NCBI GenBank assembly: GCA_947630815.1
Contig: CANRJD010000004.1
Span: 1 to 49,658 of the forward strand
Length of the DNA: 49,658 nt
Direction: 5' to 3'
Source: an uncultured Akkermansia sp.
GTDB lineage: Bacteria; Verrucomicrobiota; Verrucomicrobiia; Verrucomicrobiales; Akkermansiaceae
How positions within the stretch are numbered: position 1 is the stretch's first letter; each line of letters starts with the position of its first letter. A program made the position numbers and the translations under genes. Under the pieces are notes generated by a model that made no database searches, was not told the origin of the DNA, and saw only the letters and a list, made by a program, of their open reading frames with translations. This document shows, piece after piece, positions 27,792 through 37,575 of this stretch.

Positions 27792-29075
27792 TCAGGGTTT
27801 AAGCGTACCGAGCGGGACAACACACACGCCGTCCTCGCGGCGATAAGCAAACTGTCCCAGCCCGGTAAGCACCATCATGAACGACGGAGCCGGTGAACGG
27901 TCGGTATTGACGAGCGAGGCGAATTTGATGAGATTAGCTGCGCCTTCGTCCACGCTTTGCAAGTCACCGCCCAGTTTAATTTCCACCAGCCCATAGCGTC
28001 CGTTTCTCAGACGAATGATAGCATCCACTTCCCTCCCGTTCCTGTCTAGGTAATGATAGACCTTGCCGTCCAAGGCATCGGCATAGATGCGCAAATCTCG
28101 CACTGCCATATTTTCAAAAAGGTATCCCATAGTCGGCAGGTCATCAATCAACTCCTGCGGACCCGCTCCGAATGCTGCCACCGCGATGGAGGGATCGGTG
28201 AAATAGCGTGTTTTTGCCGTTCTCAAAAGCGCCTTGGAGCGCAGACTTGGCGACCAATTTTCTGCTTCTTCAATGACAAAAATCATCCGTAAAGCCTCCA
28301 GATATTCTGATAGAGAAACGAGAGAGAGAGGTTTCGCCTCATTGACACTAATATCCTGAGCTATCGTGGACAACTTGGCTTGCGATCCCACCACCCTGGC
28401 GTATGCTCGCATGAGAGCGGCTGCACGTTGCACATTGCGCTTTGTTCCGTCCGCTCGCGAGATATCCGTGTGCACCACAGCATCGTAATAATTTTGCGCG
28501 TGCCGCAGTGCAGCGCGTTCGGATTGATCTATGGCACCTGGCCAACCACCTCGAGCAATGAGAAAGGCCAACATCTCCAGTTCCATGCCACATTCTGCCC
28601 ATATTTCGTGTTCTCCGGCGAAAAGCGACGCAAGCGATACCTCCCCTGATGATTCACCGGATTCGTACAACGACATGGGCCGCATAAGCATCCTCGCAAT
28701 ACGTCCGGTACCTGAGTGATGTACCTGTGACATATCCGCCGGAACCGCCGACCCTGTCAGAATAAATTGACCGGAAGTGTCCCGTTGATCCACTTCGAAC
28801 CGCACCGCATCCCACATCACGGGTGTAAGTTGCCACTCGTCCAACAACACTGGCGGGGGACCCGTCAAAAGTTTGCGAGGAGCAATCCTCAGAATGGCCT
28901 CAATCCGTCGCTGCTCGTTCGGATCGTTAAAATACACCGTACTCTTCGCAATTTGTTCAGCCGAAGTCGTTTTTCCACACCATTTCGCTCCTTCAATGAG
29001 CACAGCCCCTGTGCTCTCCATAAGTTCGCGGAGAAGAGAATCTGATACCCTTGGCCTATATTTCGCTTTTTTCAT
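27792..29075 (-). CDS. AAA_14/DUF4143 family ATPase
   Basis: AVLIEGAKWCGKTTSAEQIA, PVLLDEWQL, GQFILTGSA, YRVDxxG-like YLDRNGREVDAIIRLRNGRYGLVEIKLGG. Confidence 0.92.
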   Translation of the reverse strand: MKKAKYRPRVSDSLLRELMESTGAVLIEGAKWCGKTTSAEQIAKSTVYFNDPNEQRRIEAILRIAPRKLLTGPPPVLLDEWQLTPVMWDAVRFEVDQRDTSGQFILTGSAVPADMSQVHHSGTGRIARMLMRPMSLYESGESSGEVSLASLFAGEHEIWAECGMELEMLAFLIARGGWPGAIDQSERAALRHAQNYYDAVVHTDISRADGTKRNVQRAAALMRAYARVVGSQAKLSTIAQDISVNEAKPLSLVSLSEYLEALRMIFVIEEAENWSPSLRSKALLRTAKTRYFTDPSIAVAAFGAGPQELIDDLPTMGYLFENMAVRDLRIYADALDGKVYHYLDRNGREVDAIIRLRNGRYGLVEIKLGGDLQSVDEGAANLIKFASLVNTDRSPAPSFMMVLTGLGQFAYRREDGVCVVPLGTLKP

Positions 29076-29287
29076 ATATTGACGGCTTCTTCAATATACA
29101 TCTATTTCAATTAATTGCAAGGAAAACTTTCGATTTTGCAGAAAATTTTCTTTGTATTTTACGACAAAATTACTTTGCGTTTTGCGGTAAATTTGCCCCT
29201 AATTTTGTGGCAAATTTACCTTATGTTATGCAATAATCTTCATGTACATTACAAAATTCGATGTAACAAGTCACTGGCACAAGGCCA

Positions 29288-29509
29288 GGGCAAACGCATT
29301 AGAAAATACGTTTGCCATGTACAACGTACGATTTATTGATAACATGCGTGTTTCGCAAATCTCTTTGAAGCGCTAACGTATGCAGAGCCTTCTTTAGAGC
29401 CATTATCATGATGACCGCTTGTTGCCATGTTTTTTGATGCGTATAAATGCTGATATCAGTCAATAAGAGTCTTGCCTCTGCTGATTGACTTCTCTTAAAC
29501 GCGTTTGCC
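29288..29509. repeat. ~238-bp interspersed element, copy 3
   Basis: GGGCAAACGCATTAGAAAATACGTTTGCC...TTAAACGCGTTTGCC with diverged interior. Confidence 0.75.
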
Positions 29510-29526
29510 GTGCGGGAAAAGCCAGA

Positions 29527-31338
29527 TCAATAGAAGTTCGTGTGTCTCTTTTCCTCGCGTCCCTCAAGGTAGTTGACACTGCGACTCACCCCCGCACCGT
29601 AGGGGGAGGACAAGCGCACGTCCGGTTCACTCTTGAGCAAGCGGCCGGAGCGACGGAACCATAACATCCCTCCCACTATGAGAAGAAGCAAACCAACAAC
29701 TGAAGCAACACCGATAGCGACAGGGCGCATCGCGGGGTTCTCAATAATCTGGCGCAGCTCGTCTCCAAAGGTCACATCCTCGGCCTCGTCCTCCTCTCGC
29801 ATCTGTATGGGAATGAGCGGCACCAACATATCAGAACGCTGCTCCAACGGAGGAAGCTGCTCCGCTACGGGAGCCAAGCATGCATGCAGCTCATGTACGG
29901 CGGCCAATATGCCCTCCACACCACCTCCACGCACCAACGCGGCTCGTCGCACCTTGTCGAGCCAAGCGTGGCGATCGGCGTCGGTCAAGTTCATTTCGTG
30001 GTATCCGAGCTCAATCTGCGGAGAATCTCCGACACCGTACATGAGCATCACCGTATATTCACCAGGCTGAGCCACACTGCGAGCCAGCGCACCGGCTGCC
30101 AGTTCCATGGGTATTTCTTGTCCCTTGCGAAAAAAGGCAATGTAGAGGTGGTAACCGGAACTCGCGTTCACACTGCGCAGGACGTACTCCACATCCGCAC
30201 GTTCGGGCTTGCTCAAAAGACCCTGAGGATCAAGGATACTCTGACCTTGCGCAGAGGTATAGCCCTGATAAAAGCGTTTGGAGATGTGCTTATCCGTTGT
30301 CTCTTTGCCGATAGCTGGGGAAGGAGGAGTGGACGATGCATCGGCTAGCATTCGGTACGCCGCAGGTATCTCACCGGCCAACAAGTGGCGATAATCCCCG
30401 GAAGACCACTGCGGCGCCGTTTGCGGTGTGGCGGGATTGCCGCTCGATTCCGGTGGCAACGGCGTTGCTGGCTGAGGTGCGACGGTTGTCTGATCCCCCG
30501 CTGCAACCTCCTCAGCCGGTTTATCATCCGGAAGAGAAGGCTTGGGAGCAGCCTGCAAGCTACCCGTCAACAGCCCCAGTGCCACTGCCGTGCTGCGCAT
30601 CAATATCGGCTTGCGCATTCGCTTGTTCACACCGTGCGAGCGCGAAGCCAGCTGCGCTACGGCAGACTTCATTACCTTGCGCAGACTCACCGCCGTGGCG
30701 CGTTCGCGGAAGTATAGCCGCGCCCCGATGATGCTGCTATTGATGCTGTCGGGATTAATATAGGGATCCAGCATGTAGCCCCACGTGAAACAGGCAATCT
30801 CCAGCTGCACATCCAGCACCAGAATCAGCATCCACTCCTGCCGAACCGGGGGCGGATAGGGATGAGCAAAGTCACGAATACGCTTGCGAAACTGATGCCA
30901 CCACTCGCGGATGGGACCGGGCTTTCTGCCCGCATCATCCTTTGAGCGACCCTTCCCCATGGTCATATCGGCGTCCTCGATGGCCCGTACCGATTCCCGT
31001 TTGCCAAAGGACGGATGATGAATGACGGCATGATTGAGGGCCCAATGCGCGTGCGGACGAAAATGCTTAATTTGCCCGTGAGATGTGATGAAAATGCCGA
31101 GAGCCACGGGAGGGATATTGCGCTCCATATCCTCCAGCGCCTCCATGAGTTCGCGGCGCTCGCTGTGCGTGAGTACACCCGCTTCATCTACCACTCGCGT
31201 AAACTCCAGAGGACGCGTGCCAAACACCGCTTCCGCACGCTTTAAGCTATACCCACACACCGGACAACGCTCAATGGCGCCCGGGTGAATCGTAGCATTG
31301 CAACAGGGACAAATCGGCACGCACCCCTTATATCCCAT
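29527..31338 (-). CDS. Zinc-ribbon protein with two TPM-like domains, membrane associated
   Basis: CPCCNATIHPGAIERCPVCGYSL; VDEAGVLTHSERRELMEALEDMER and DPQGLLSKPERADVEYVLRSVN resemble TPM domain starts; C-terminal TM. ORF opens at 31407, start 31338 preferred. Confidence 0.65.
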   Translation of the reverse strand: MGYKGCVPICPCCNATIHPGAIERCPVCGYSLKRAEAVFGTRPLEFTRVVDEAGVLTHSERRELMEALEDMERNIPPVALGIFITSHGQIKHFRPHAHWALNHAVIHHPSFGKRESVRAIEDADMTMGKGRSKDDAGRKPGPIREWWHQFRKRIRDFAHPYPPPVRQEWMLILVLDVQLEIACFTWGYMLDPYINPDSINSSIIGARLYFRERATAVSLRKVMKSAVAQLASRSHGVNKRMRKPILMRSTAVALGLLTGSLQAAPKPSLPDDKPAEEVAAGDQTTVAPQPATPLPPESSGNPATPQTAPQWSSGDYRHLLAGEIPAAYRMLADASSTPPSPAIGKETTDKHISKRFYQGYTSAQGQSILDPQGLLSKPERADVEYVLRSVNASSGYHLYIAFFRKGQEIPMELAAGALARSVAQPGEYTVMLMYGVGDSPQIELGYHEMNLTDADRHAWLDKVRRAALVRGGGVEGILAAVHELHACLAPVAEQLPPLEQRSDMLVPLIPIQMREEDEAEDVTFGDELRQIIENPAMRPVAIGVASVVGLLLLIVGGMLWFRRSGRLLKSEPDVRLSSPYGAGVSRSVNYLEGREEKRHTNFY

Positions 31339-31733
31339 TTTCCTACGCGCGTAAAGTGAAAACAGGGAAGATGCATTCACATCCGGCCCAAGAAAAAGCA
31401 CCTTCAATAGGGAGCTGACGGCACATCATGCAACATAAACAGTTGATTATTTACGATTTATGATTTACGATTTTAAAAATTCCCGCGCTTGCGCACGAAT
31501 TTGAAATTTGACGAAGCTGGAGCAGTGGAGTGTAGTGAAACCGTGCGCGGACGTAATTACAGAGGAGCGGGGATGCGGAGCAGGAACGAGCGGGGATCCA
31601 TAAAGCCGTGCTTCTCTGCTGATTAACTTCTCTCAAATGCGTTTGCGCTGATGTAAAGCCAAGTTTACGGCTTGGCCAAATCGTAAATGAATTGCATTCC
31701 CTGTCGGATGTGGGTGCCACCATGGCGACGCTG

Positions 31734-34700
31734 CTATTCCTTGCCAAGTTCTGCACGAATAAAGGGCGATGTGGGAGCGGATTTGCTGCGAGCAAGTTGA
31801 CGGGGTGTACCCGTCGCAACGATTTCCCCTCCTTCAGAACCGGCAGAGGGACCCATATCAATGATGTAATCGGCCTCGCATATGAGCTCGAGATTATGCT
31901 CGATGACCACGACGGTATTGCCCAGCTCCACAAGACGTCGGAGGACCTGGACAAGCAGGCGAACGTCCTGAGGGTGCAGGCCGATGGTGGGCTCCTCAAT
32001 GAGGTAGAGATCCTGAGGGAGAGCGCGCCCGCGACGAATGGCCGTGAGAGCAGCACGACGACCCTTGATGAGCTCGGAGACGAGTTTAACGCGCTGCGCC
32101 TCGCCGCCGGAAAGGGTATTGCTCGCTTGTCCAAGAGTGAGATAGCCTAGACCAGTATCGCAGAGCAGACGCAAGGGCTCTGCAAGGCGAGGCTGACTCT
32201 CGAAAAAAGCAGCGGCCTGCTCCATATTCATCTCCAGCACCTCGGCGATGGTCTTGCCATGGTAGCGCACCTGCAGAGTGCGGGAGTTGTAACGCGAACC
32301 GCGACACGTCTCGCAAGGCACGGCACAGGGCGGCAGGAAATCCATCTCGCGACGGATGAAACCCGTTCCTTTGCAGTCCGGACAGTTGCCGGAGGAGGTA
32401 TTGAAGGAGAAGCGGCTTGCATCGAAGCCAAGGCGGCGAGCATCCGCCGACTGGGCAAAGAGTTTGCGTATTTCATCGAAGATGCCTATGTAGGTGGCCG
32501 GAGTCGAACGCGGAGTTTTGCCCAGCGGGCTCTGATCCACCTGATACAGCGCGCGCACTGTGTCCAACCCCTTGGCGCTCTCCCAGGTCTTGGGGATGGA
32601 AGAATCGCCGGCAGCGCGGCGCACAGCAGGACCGAGCGTGTCGATAATGAGCGAAGTTTTGCCGGCTCCGGAAGGACCGGTCACCACCGTGAATCGAGCA
32701 CGGGGAATACGCAGAGTCACATCCTTTAAATTGTGCAGACGGCAGCCCGTGACTTCGAGCCATGCGGCGTTTTTCAACGGCAGCAACTTGCCACAAAACG
32801 GATGCTTATCCGACTGGCGAAATGCCTGACCGGTGACAGAAGCCTGGTTTTGCATGATATCGTCAAGCGTCCCCTCAGCCACAATCTGCCCGCCGTGAAT
32901 ACCGGCGCCAGGCCCCAAGTCGATAATGTGGTCAGCGCGGCGCATGGTGTCCTCATCGTGCTCAACCACGAGAAGGGTATTGCCGCGGCGTTTCAGGTCA
33001 TCGAGCGTGGTGAGCAGTCGTTCATTGTCGCGTGGGTGAAGACCGATGGTCGGTTCATCCAGCACATAAAGCACGCCACGGAGGTTCGAGCCGAGCTGAG
33101 CAGCCAGGCGGATGCGCTGGATTTCTCCACCGGAGAGAGTGGTGGCAGCGCGGTTCATCGAGAGGTAGCCAAGACCAACACCCTGCAAGAAGCGCAGCCG
33201 CGGTTCAATTTCGGCCACCACATTGCGGGCGATTTCAGCCTCTCGCCCGCTGAAATGCCACTCCTGCACCATGCGCAGAGCAGATTGAGTATCCACCTCG
33301 CCCAGCTCTGCGATGGAGTGACCAAAGAGAGTGACGCCGAGCGCAAAGGGATTCAGACGCTGCCCGCCGCACGCAGGGCACACGCAAGAGAGCTCGCCCT
33401 TTTCGGCGGCTTGCTCGGCTTCCAAATCAAAACGCAGTTCTTTTTCGAGCTCGCTGGTGCGGGCATCATCATCTCGACGAACATGGGAGCGCTGTTGCAC
33501 AAAGCCATGTCCCAAGCAAACCGGGCACCACCCGTGCGGCGAGTTGAAAGAAAAGGTGGACGGTTCGGGGTCGGCGTAAGATTCCCCGCATTTCGGGCAG
33601 GTGAGACGCGTGCCGAGTAATGTGGCGCGCTGCACATTGCGCGAAGTGATGAGGCGCAGGAAACCGTCGCCCATCCCCAGAGCGCGGTCGATGCACTCCT
33701 GCAGCGTCGCGAAGTCGCAGGGGGAGCCATTCATAGAAATAACATTGCGCTTCACCGCGATTTCGGCGAGAACCACATCCACATCGTGATTGGAGTAACG
33801 ATCCAGCGGCGTGAAATCATCCGGAGCCACCAAGGAGCCATCCGCTATGAGGAAAGGATAATGCTTGCGAGCAGCCCAGCGCGCCAGGTCAGCATAATGG
33901 CCCTTGCGGTTGCGCACGACCGGAGCGGCGATGAGCAGAGAAGCCGGCTTGCGGGCGATGAACTGTTGCACGACGGCGTGGATTTCAGCCGGGGAACGTC
34001 GCCCGACCTCGACCCCGCAGCGCGGGCAATGCGGCGTGCCGAGTTTGGCGTAGAGCAAGCGAAGGTATTGCCATATCTCCGTGACAGTGCCGACGGTGGA
34101 TTTACTGCCGCCGCGAGAGCGATTTTGCTCGATGGCAACCGTGGGAGGCAGCCCGGTGAGCGCATCAATATCCGGCGTCTCCATCTGGTCGGTGAATTGG
34201 CGCGCGTAAGGGCTCATCACATCCATAAAACGCTTCTGCCCCTCCGCGAAGATAATGTCGAACGCAAGGGTGCTCTTGCCACTGCCGGAGAGGCCGGTGA
34301 CCACGGTCATCTCGTGCAGGGGGATATCCACATCAATGTTCTTCAGCTGGTGGTGGCGGGCACCGCGCAGAGAAATCATGCGCGAAGCAGAGGCCTGTTT
34401 ACGGGTCGGCGCGGGCCGTTGCGCGACAACAGGTTTGGCGGCGAGCGCGAGCTTCAGGAAAGCGGCCGTGTGCCCCTGCCCTTGCTTCACAATTTGTTCC
34501 GGCGTGCCGGATGCCACAATATGCCCACCCCCCTTGCCTCCCCCCGGTCCCAAATCAATCACGTAATCCGCGCATTTGATGAGATCCAGATTGTGCTCGA
34601 TAACCAAGAGTGAATGCCCTTGCGCCACCAGTCGATTGAAAACCGCCAGCAGCACTTCCAGATCTGAAAAATGAAGGCCTGTGCCCGGCTCATCCAATAT

Positions 34701-37250
34701 CAGCAAACTCCCGCGACCATCGGCAGAGAGCACCGATTCGGAAAGGATACGCGCGAGCTTGAGACGCTGATTTTCGCCGCCTGAGAGGGTATGCAAGGGC
34801 TGCCCGAGACCCAAGTGTCCCAGCCCCACCTCCTGCAGCAGTTTCAGGCCTGCCGTAATGCGCTCCCCATGAGCGTTGGTTTCTTGGGAGAAAAAGCGAA
34901 TGGCCGACTTGACGTCCAGAGCCAGCACATCGGCCATACTCAAGCCGCGATGGGTGATGCTGAGAGCCTGCGGCGTGTAGCGCGAGCCGTGGCAGAGCGC
35001 GCAGGGCACGAAAATATCCGAGAGGAATTGCATCTCCACCTTTTCCATGCCCAACCCGGCGCAACGCGGACAGCGGCCTTCCCCGCTGTTGAAGGAAAAG
35101 TAGCCGGGTTTCAGACCCCGCGCCTGCGCCGTGGGCTCCTGAACGAAAAGAGCGCGGATATCCTCAAAAAACTTCATGTAGAGCGCGGGGGTGGAACGAG
35201 GCGTTCGCACGATGGGACTCTGATCCACCAGCACGACTTCCTGCACTTTCTCCAACCCGCGAATGGACTTTACGCGTACGCTTTCTTCATCGTCCAGCTC
35301 TTCCGGATGCACGTGACCGTAGAGGACTTGGCAAGCGAGCGTACTCTTTCCGCTTCCCGATACGCCGGTGAGGCACGTGTACACACCGAGCGGAATATCC
35401 ACATCGAAGCTATGGAGATTGTGGCACTCAGCGCCGCGCACGCGGATCATCCCGGATGGTTTGCGGCGGTGCTTGGGGACGGGGATGGAACGGGAGCCCA
35501 CCAGGTATTGGCCGGTGAGCGATTTCGACGACTTGAGCAGCCCGGTCGGAGCCCCCGCATACACCAATTTGCCACCCGCAGAGCCGCCGGTTGGCCCCAT
35601 ATCGACGATGTAGTCCGCCGCGCGCATCACCGCCTCCTCATGTTCCACCACAACCAAAGTGTTGCCACGAGCGGTCAGTTTCTGCATGGCCGAGATGAGA
35701 CGCGAGGTATCGCGCGAGTGCAGACCTACCGTCGGTTCATCCAGCACGAAAAGCGACTCCGTGAGCGAAGCGCCTAAGCAGGCGGTGAGGCTTACGCGCT
35801 CAATCTCGCCGCCGGAAAGTGACCGCGTGAGACGCGAGGCGCTCAGATACGGCAAGCCCACCTCGCACAGGTAGGCCACGCGACTCCGCAGCTCGCGCAC
35901 AGCCAGCGCCAGCGAGCGATCCTTCCCTACCTGCGACAGGACATGCGTATCCACCCAAACCAACAGCTCATCCATGGGCAAGGCCTGCGCCTGCGGCACC
36001 GTGAGTCCGCCCAAGGTGAAAGCGAGAGCCTCGGGTCTGAGACGTCCGCCACCGCACGCAGGGCACACGCTGTACATGCGGTAGTACGCCAAGAAGACCC
36101 GAACGGTGAGCTTGTGCGCATGTTTCTCCATATCCTCAAAAATGCCCTTGTAGCCGTACCAATAGCCCTTGTCGTACGCCTGCCACACATCCATATCCCC
36201 GCAGTTGCCCAGCAGCACAAAATTGCGCTCCTTTTGGGTGAGCTTATTCCACGGCACGTCCATGCGCACTGCCTTGCATTTTTTGTTCACGCGCACGAAG
36301 TCACGGAAGCAGGCGGACAACGTGGGAGTGGAAAGCATCTTGAGAGCGCCATCGCGGATGGAGAGATCCGGGATCAGCCCCTTGTTGTAGTCGTAGGAGA
36401 TCGCGCGACCGTAGCCCTTGCATTCGGGGCACGCGCCTAGGGGAGAATTGCCGCTGAAAAGCCCCGGCTGCGGCTCAAGCAAGGGGTACCAATCACTGCG
36501 CCGCTGTATGGGCTTGCCCCAGCTGCCGTCTTCCGCACGCAACGAACATTGGACGATGTTTTGCCCGAAATGCAGGGCATTTTCCAGCGCCTCTGTCAAG
36601 CGCGGGCCATTCTCAGGCACCAGGCGCACGCGATCCTGCACCACGAGCCACGAGCTCATTCCCAGCTGCTTTTCCGAGGCATCCTCCAGACGCATGATTT
36701 TGCCCTTCACCCACACTCGCAAATACCCCTGCGCCACCAGCGCATCGCGCATTTCCGCAAAGCTGCCCACAGGCGTCACGCCGAAAAGGACAGCGGTATC
36801 CTCGCCCGGATGATCACGCAGCAGCTCGGCTGCCACCCCTTGCGGCGTTGCGGGACGCACCTCGTGGCCATGCTCATCATGCCCCACCGCAAGACGCGAG
36901 AAGACGAGCTTTAGGAATTCGTTCATGCCGGTCATCGTACCCACCGTGGAGCGCGAGTTTTTTACGGAATTCCTCTGACCGAGCGCAATAGCCGGCGGCA
37001 CATTTTCCACGGCATCCACCGCCGGTCTGTCCATACGATCCATGAATTGCCGCACGTACGGAGAAAAGGTTTCCATGTAACGCCTCTGTCCCTCTGCATA
37101 CAGGGTAGCCATCGCCAGGGAAGTCTTGCCACTGCCGCTCGGTCCCGTCACTACCGTCAGTTTCCCGAGCGGGATATCCACATCAATTTTTTTCAAATTA
37201 TTCTCCGCCGCGCCTCGGATGCGAATGTAATCTGCACCATCCTTTTTCAT
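31734..37250 (-). CDS. uvrA: Double-length excinuclease ABC subunit UvrA (1838 aa; two tandem UvrA units)
   Basis: Four Walker A motifs (GPSGSGKTS, GVSGSGKST, GLSGSGKST, GPSGAGKTS), four LSGGE signatures, several zinc fingers. Confidence 0.95.
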   Translation of the reverse strand: MKKDGADYIRIRGAAENNLKKIDVDIPLGKLTVVTGPSGSGKTSLAMATLYAEGQRRYMETFSPYVRQFMDRMDRPAVDAVENVPPAIALGQRNSVKNSRSTVGTMTGMNEFLKLVFSRLAVGHDEHGHEVRPATPQGVAAELLRDHPGEDTAVLFGVTPVGSFAEMRDALVAQGYLRVWVKGKIMRLEDASEKQLGMSSWLVVQDRVRLVPENGPRLTEALENALHFGQNIVQCSLRAEDGSWGKPIQRRSDWYPLLEPQPGLFSGNSPLGACPECKGYGRAISYDYNKGLIPDLSIRDGALKMLSTPTLSACFRDFVRVNKKCKAVRMDVPWNKLTQKERNFVLLGNCGDMDVWQAYDKGYWYGYKGIFEDMEKHAHKLTVRVFLAYYRMYSVCPACGGGRLRPEALAFTLGGLTVPQAQALPMDELLVWVDTHVLSQVGKDRSLALAVRELRSRVAYLCEVGLPYLSASRLTRSLSGGEIERVSLTACLGASLTESLFVLDEPTVGLHSRDTSRLISAMQKLTARGNTLVVVEHEEAVMRAADYIVDMGPTGGSAGGKLVYAGAPTGLLKSSKSLTGQYLVGSRSIPVPKHRRKPSGMIRVRGAECHNLHSFDVDIPLGVYTCLTGVSGSGKSTLACQVLYGHVHPEELDDEESVRVKSIRGLEKVQEVVLVDQSPIVRTPRSTPALYMKFFEDIRALFVQEPTAQARGLKPGYFSFNSGEGRCPRCAGLGMEKVEMQFLSDIFVPCALCHGSRYTPQALSITHRGLSMADVLALDVKSAIRFFSQETNAHGERITAGLKLLQEVGLGHLGLGQPLHTLSGGENQRLKLARILSESVLSADGRGSLLILDEPGTGLHFSDLEVLLAVFNRLVAQGHSLLVIEHNLDLIKCADYVIDLGPGGGKGGGHIVASGTPEQIVKQGQGHTAAFLKLALAAKPVVAQRPAPTRKQASASRMISLRGARHHQLKNIDVDIPLHEMTVVTGLSGSGKSTLAFDIIFAEGQKRFMDVMSPYARQFTDQMETPDIDALTGLPPTVAIEQNRSRGGSKSTVGTVTEIWQYLRLLYAKLGTPHCPRCGVEVGRRSPAEIHAVVQQFIARKPASLLIAAPVVRNRKGHYADLARWAARKHYPFLIADGSLVAPDDFTPLDRYSNHDVDVVLAEIAVKRNVISMNGSPCDFATLQECIDRALGMGDGFLRLITSRNVQRATLLGTRLTCPKCGESYADPEPSTFSFNSPHGWCPVCLGHGFVQQRSHVRRDDDARTSELEKELRFDLEAEQAAEKGELSCVCPACGGQRLNPFALGVTLFGHSIAELGEVDTQSALRMVQEWHFSGREAEIARNVVAEIEPRLRFLQGVGLGYLSMNRAATTLSGGEIQRIRLAAQLGSNLRGVLYVLDEPTIGLHPRDNERLLTTLDDLKRRGNTLLVVEHDEDTMRRADHIIDLGPGAGIHGGQIVAEGTLDDIMQNQASVTGQAFRQSDKHPFCGKLLPLKNAAWLEVTGCRLHNLKDVTLRIPRARFTVVTGPSGAGKTSLIIDTLGPAVRRAAGDSSIPKTWESAKGLDTVRALYQVDQSPLGKTPRSTPATYIGIFDEIRKLFAQSADARRLGFDASRFSFNTSSGNCPDCKGTGFIRREMDFLPPCAVPCETCRGSRYNSRTLQVRYHGKTIAEVLEMNMEQAAAFFESQPRLAEPLRLLCDTGLGYLTLGQASNTLSGGEAQRVKLVSELIKGRRAALTAIRRGRALPQDLYLIEEPTIGLHPQDVRLLVQVLRRLVELGNTVVVIEHNLELICEADYIIDMGPSAGSEGGEIVATGTPRQLARSKSAPTSPFIRAELGKE

Positions 37251-37298
37251 GCGCCCATTTTACTCCGAACGCCGTCCGGAAAAAAGCAAAAACACGCA

Positions 37299-37536
37299 GG
37301 GCAAACGCATTAGAAAATGCGTTTGCCACGTACGATTTACGATGTACGATGTACGATTTATTAATAATGTGCGCGTTGCGCAGATTTTTTCGAATCATTA
37401 ATGTGTGCTGAGATCCCTTTAGAGCCATCATGATGATGACCACTGGTTGTCACGATTTTTGATACGTATAGACATTGATATCAGCCCATAAAAGCATTTT
37501 CTCTGTCGATTAACTTCTCTCAAATGCGTTTGCCCT
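37299..37536. repeat. ~238-bp interspersed element, copy 4 (intact)
   Basis: GGGCAAACGCATT...AATGCGTTTGCCC terminal inverted repeats; flanked by GCAAAAACACGCA at 37286-37298 and 37537-37549. Confidence 0.85.
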
Positions 37537-37575
37537 GCAAAAACACGCATTCTGGGAAATGCAATTCAGATCCAA

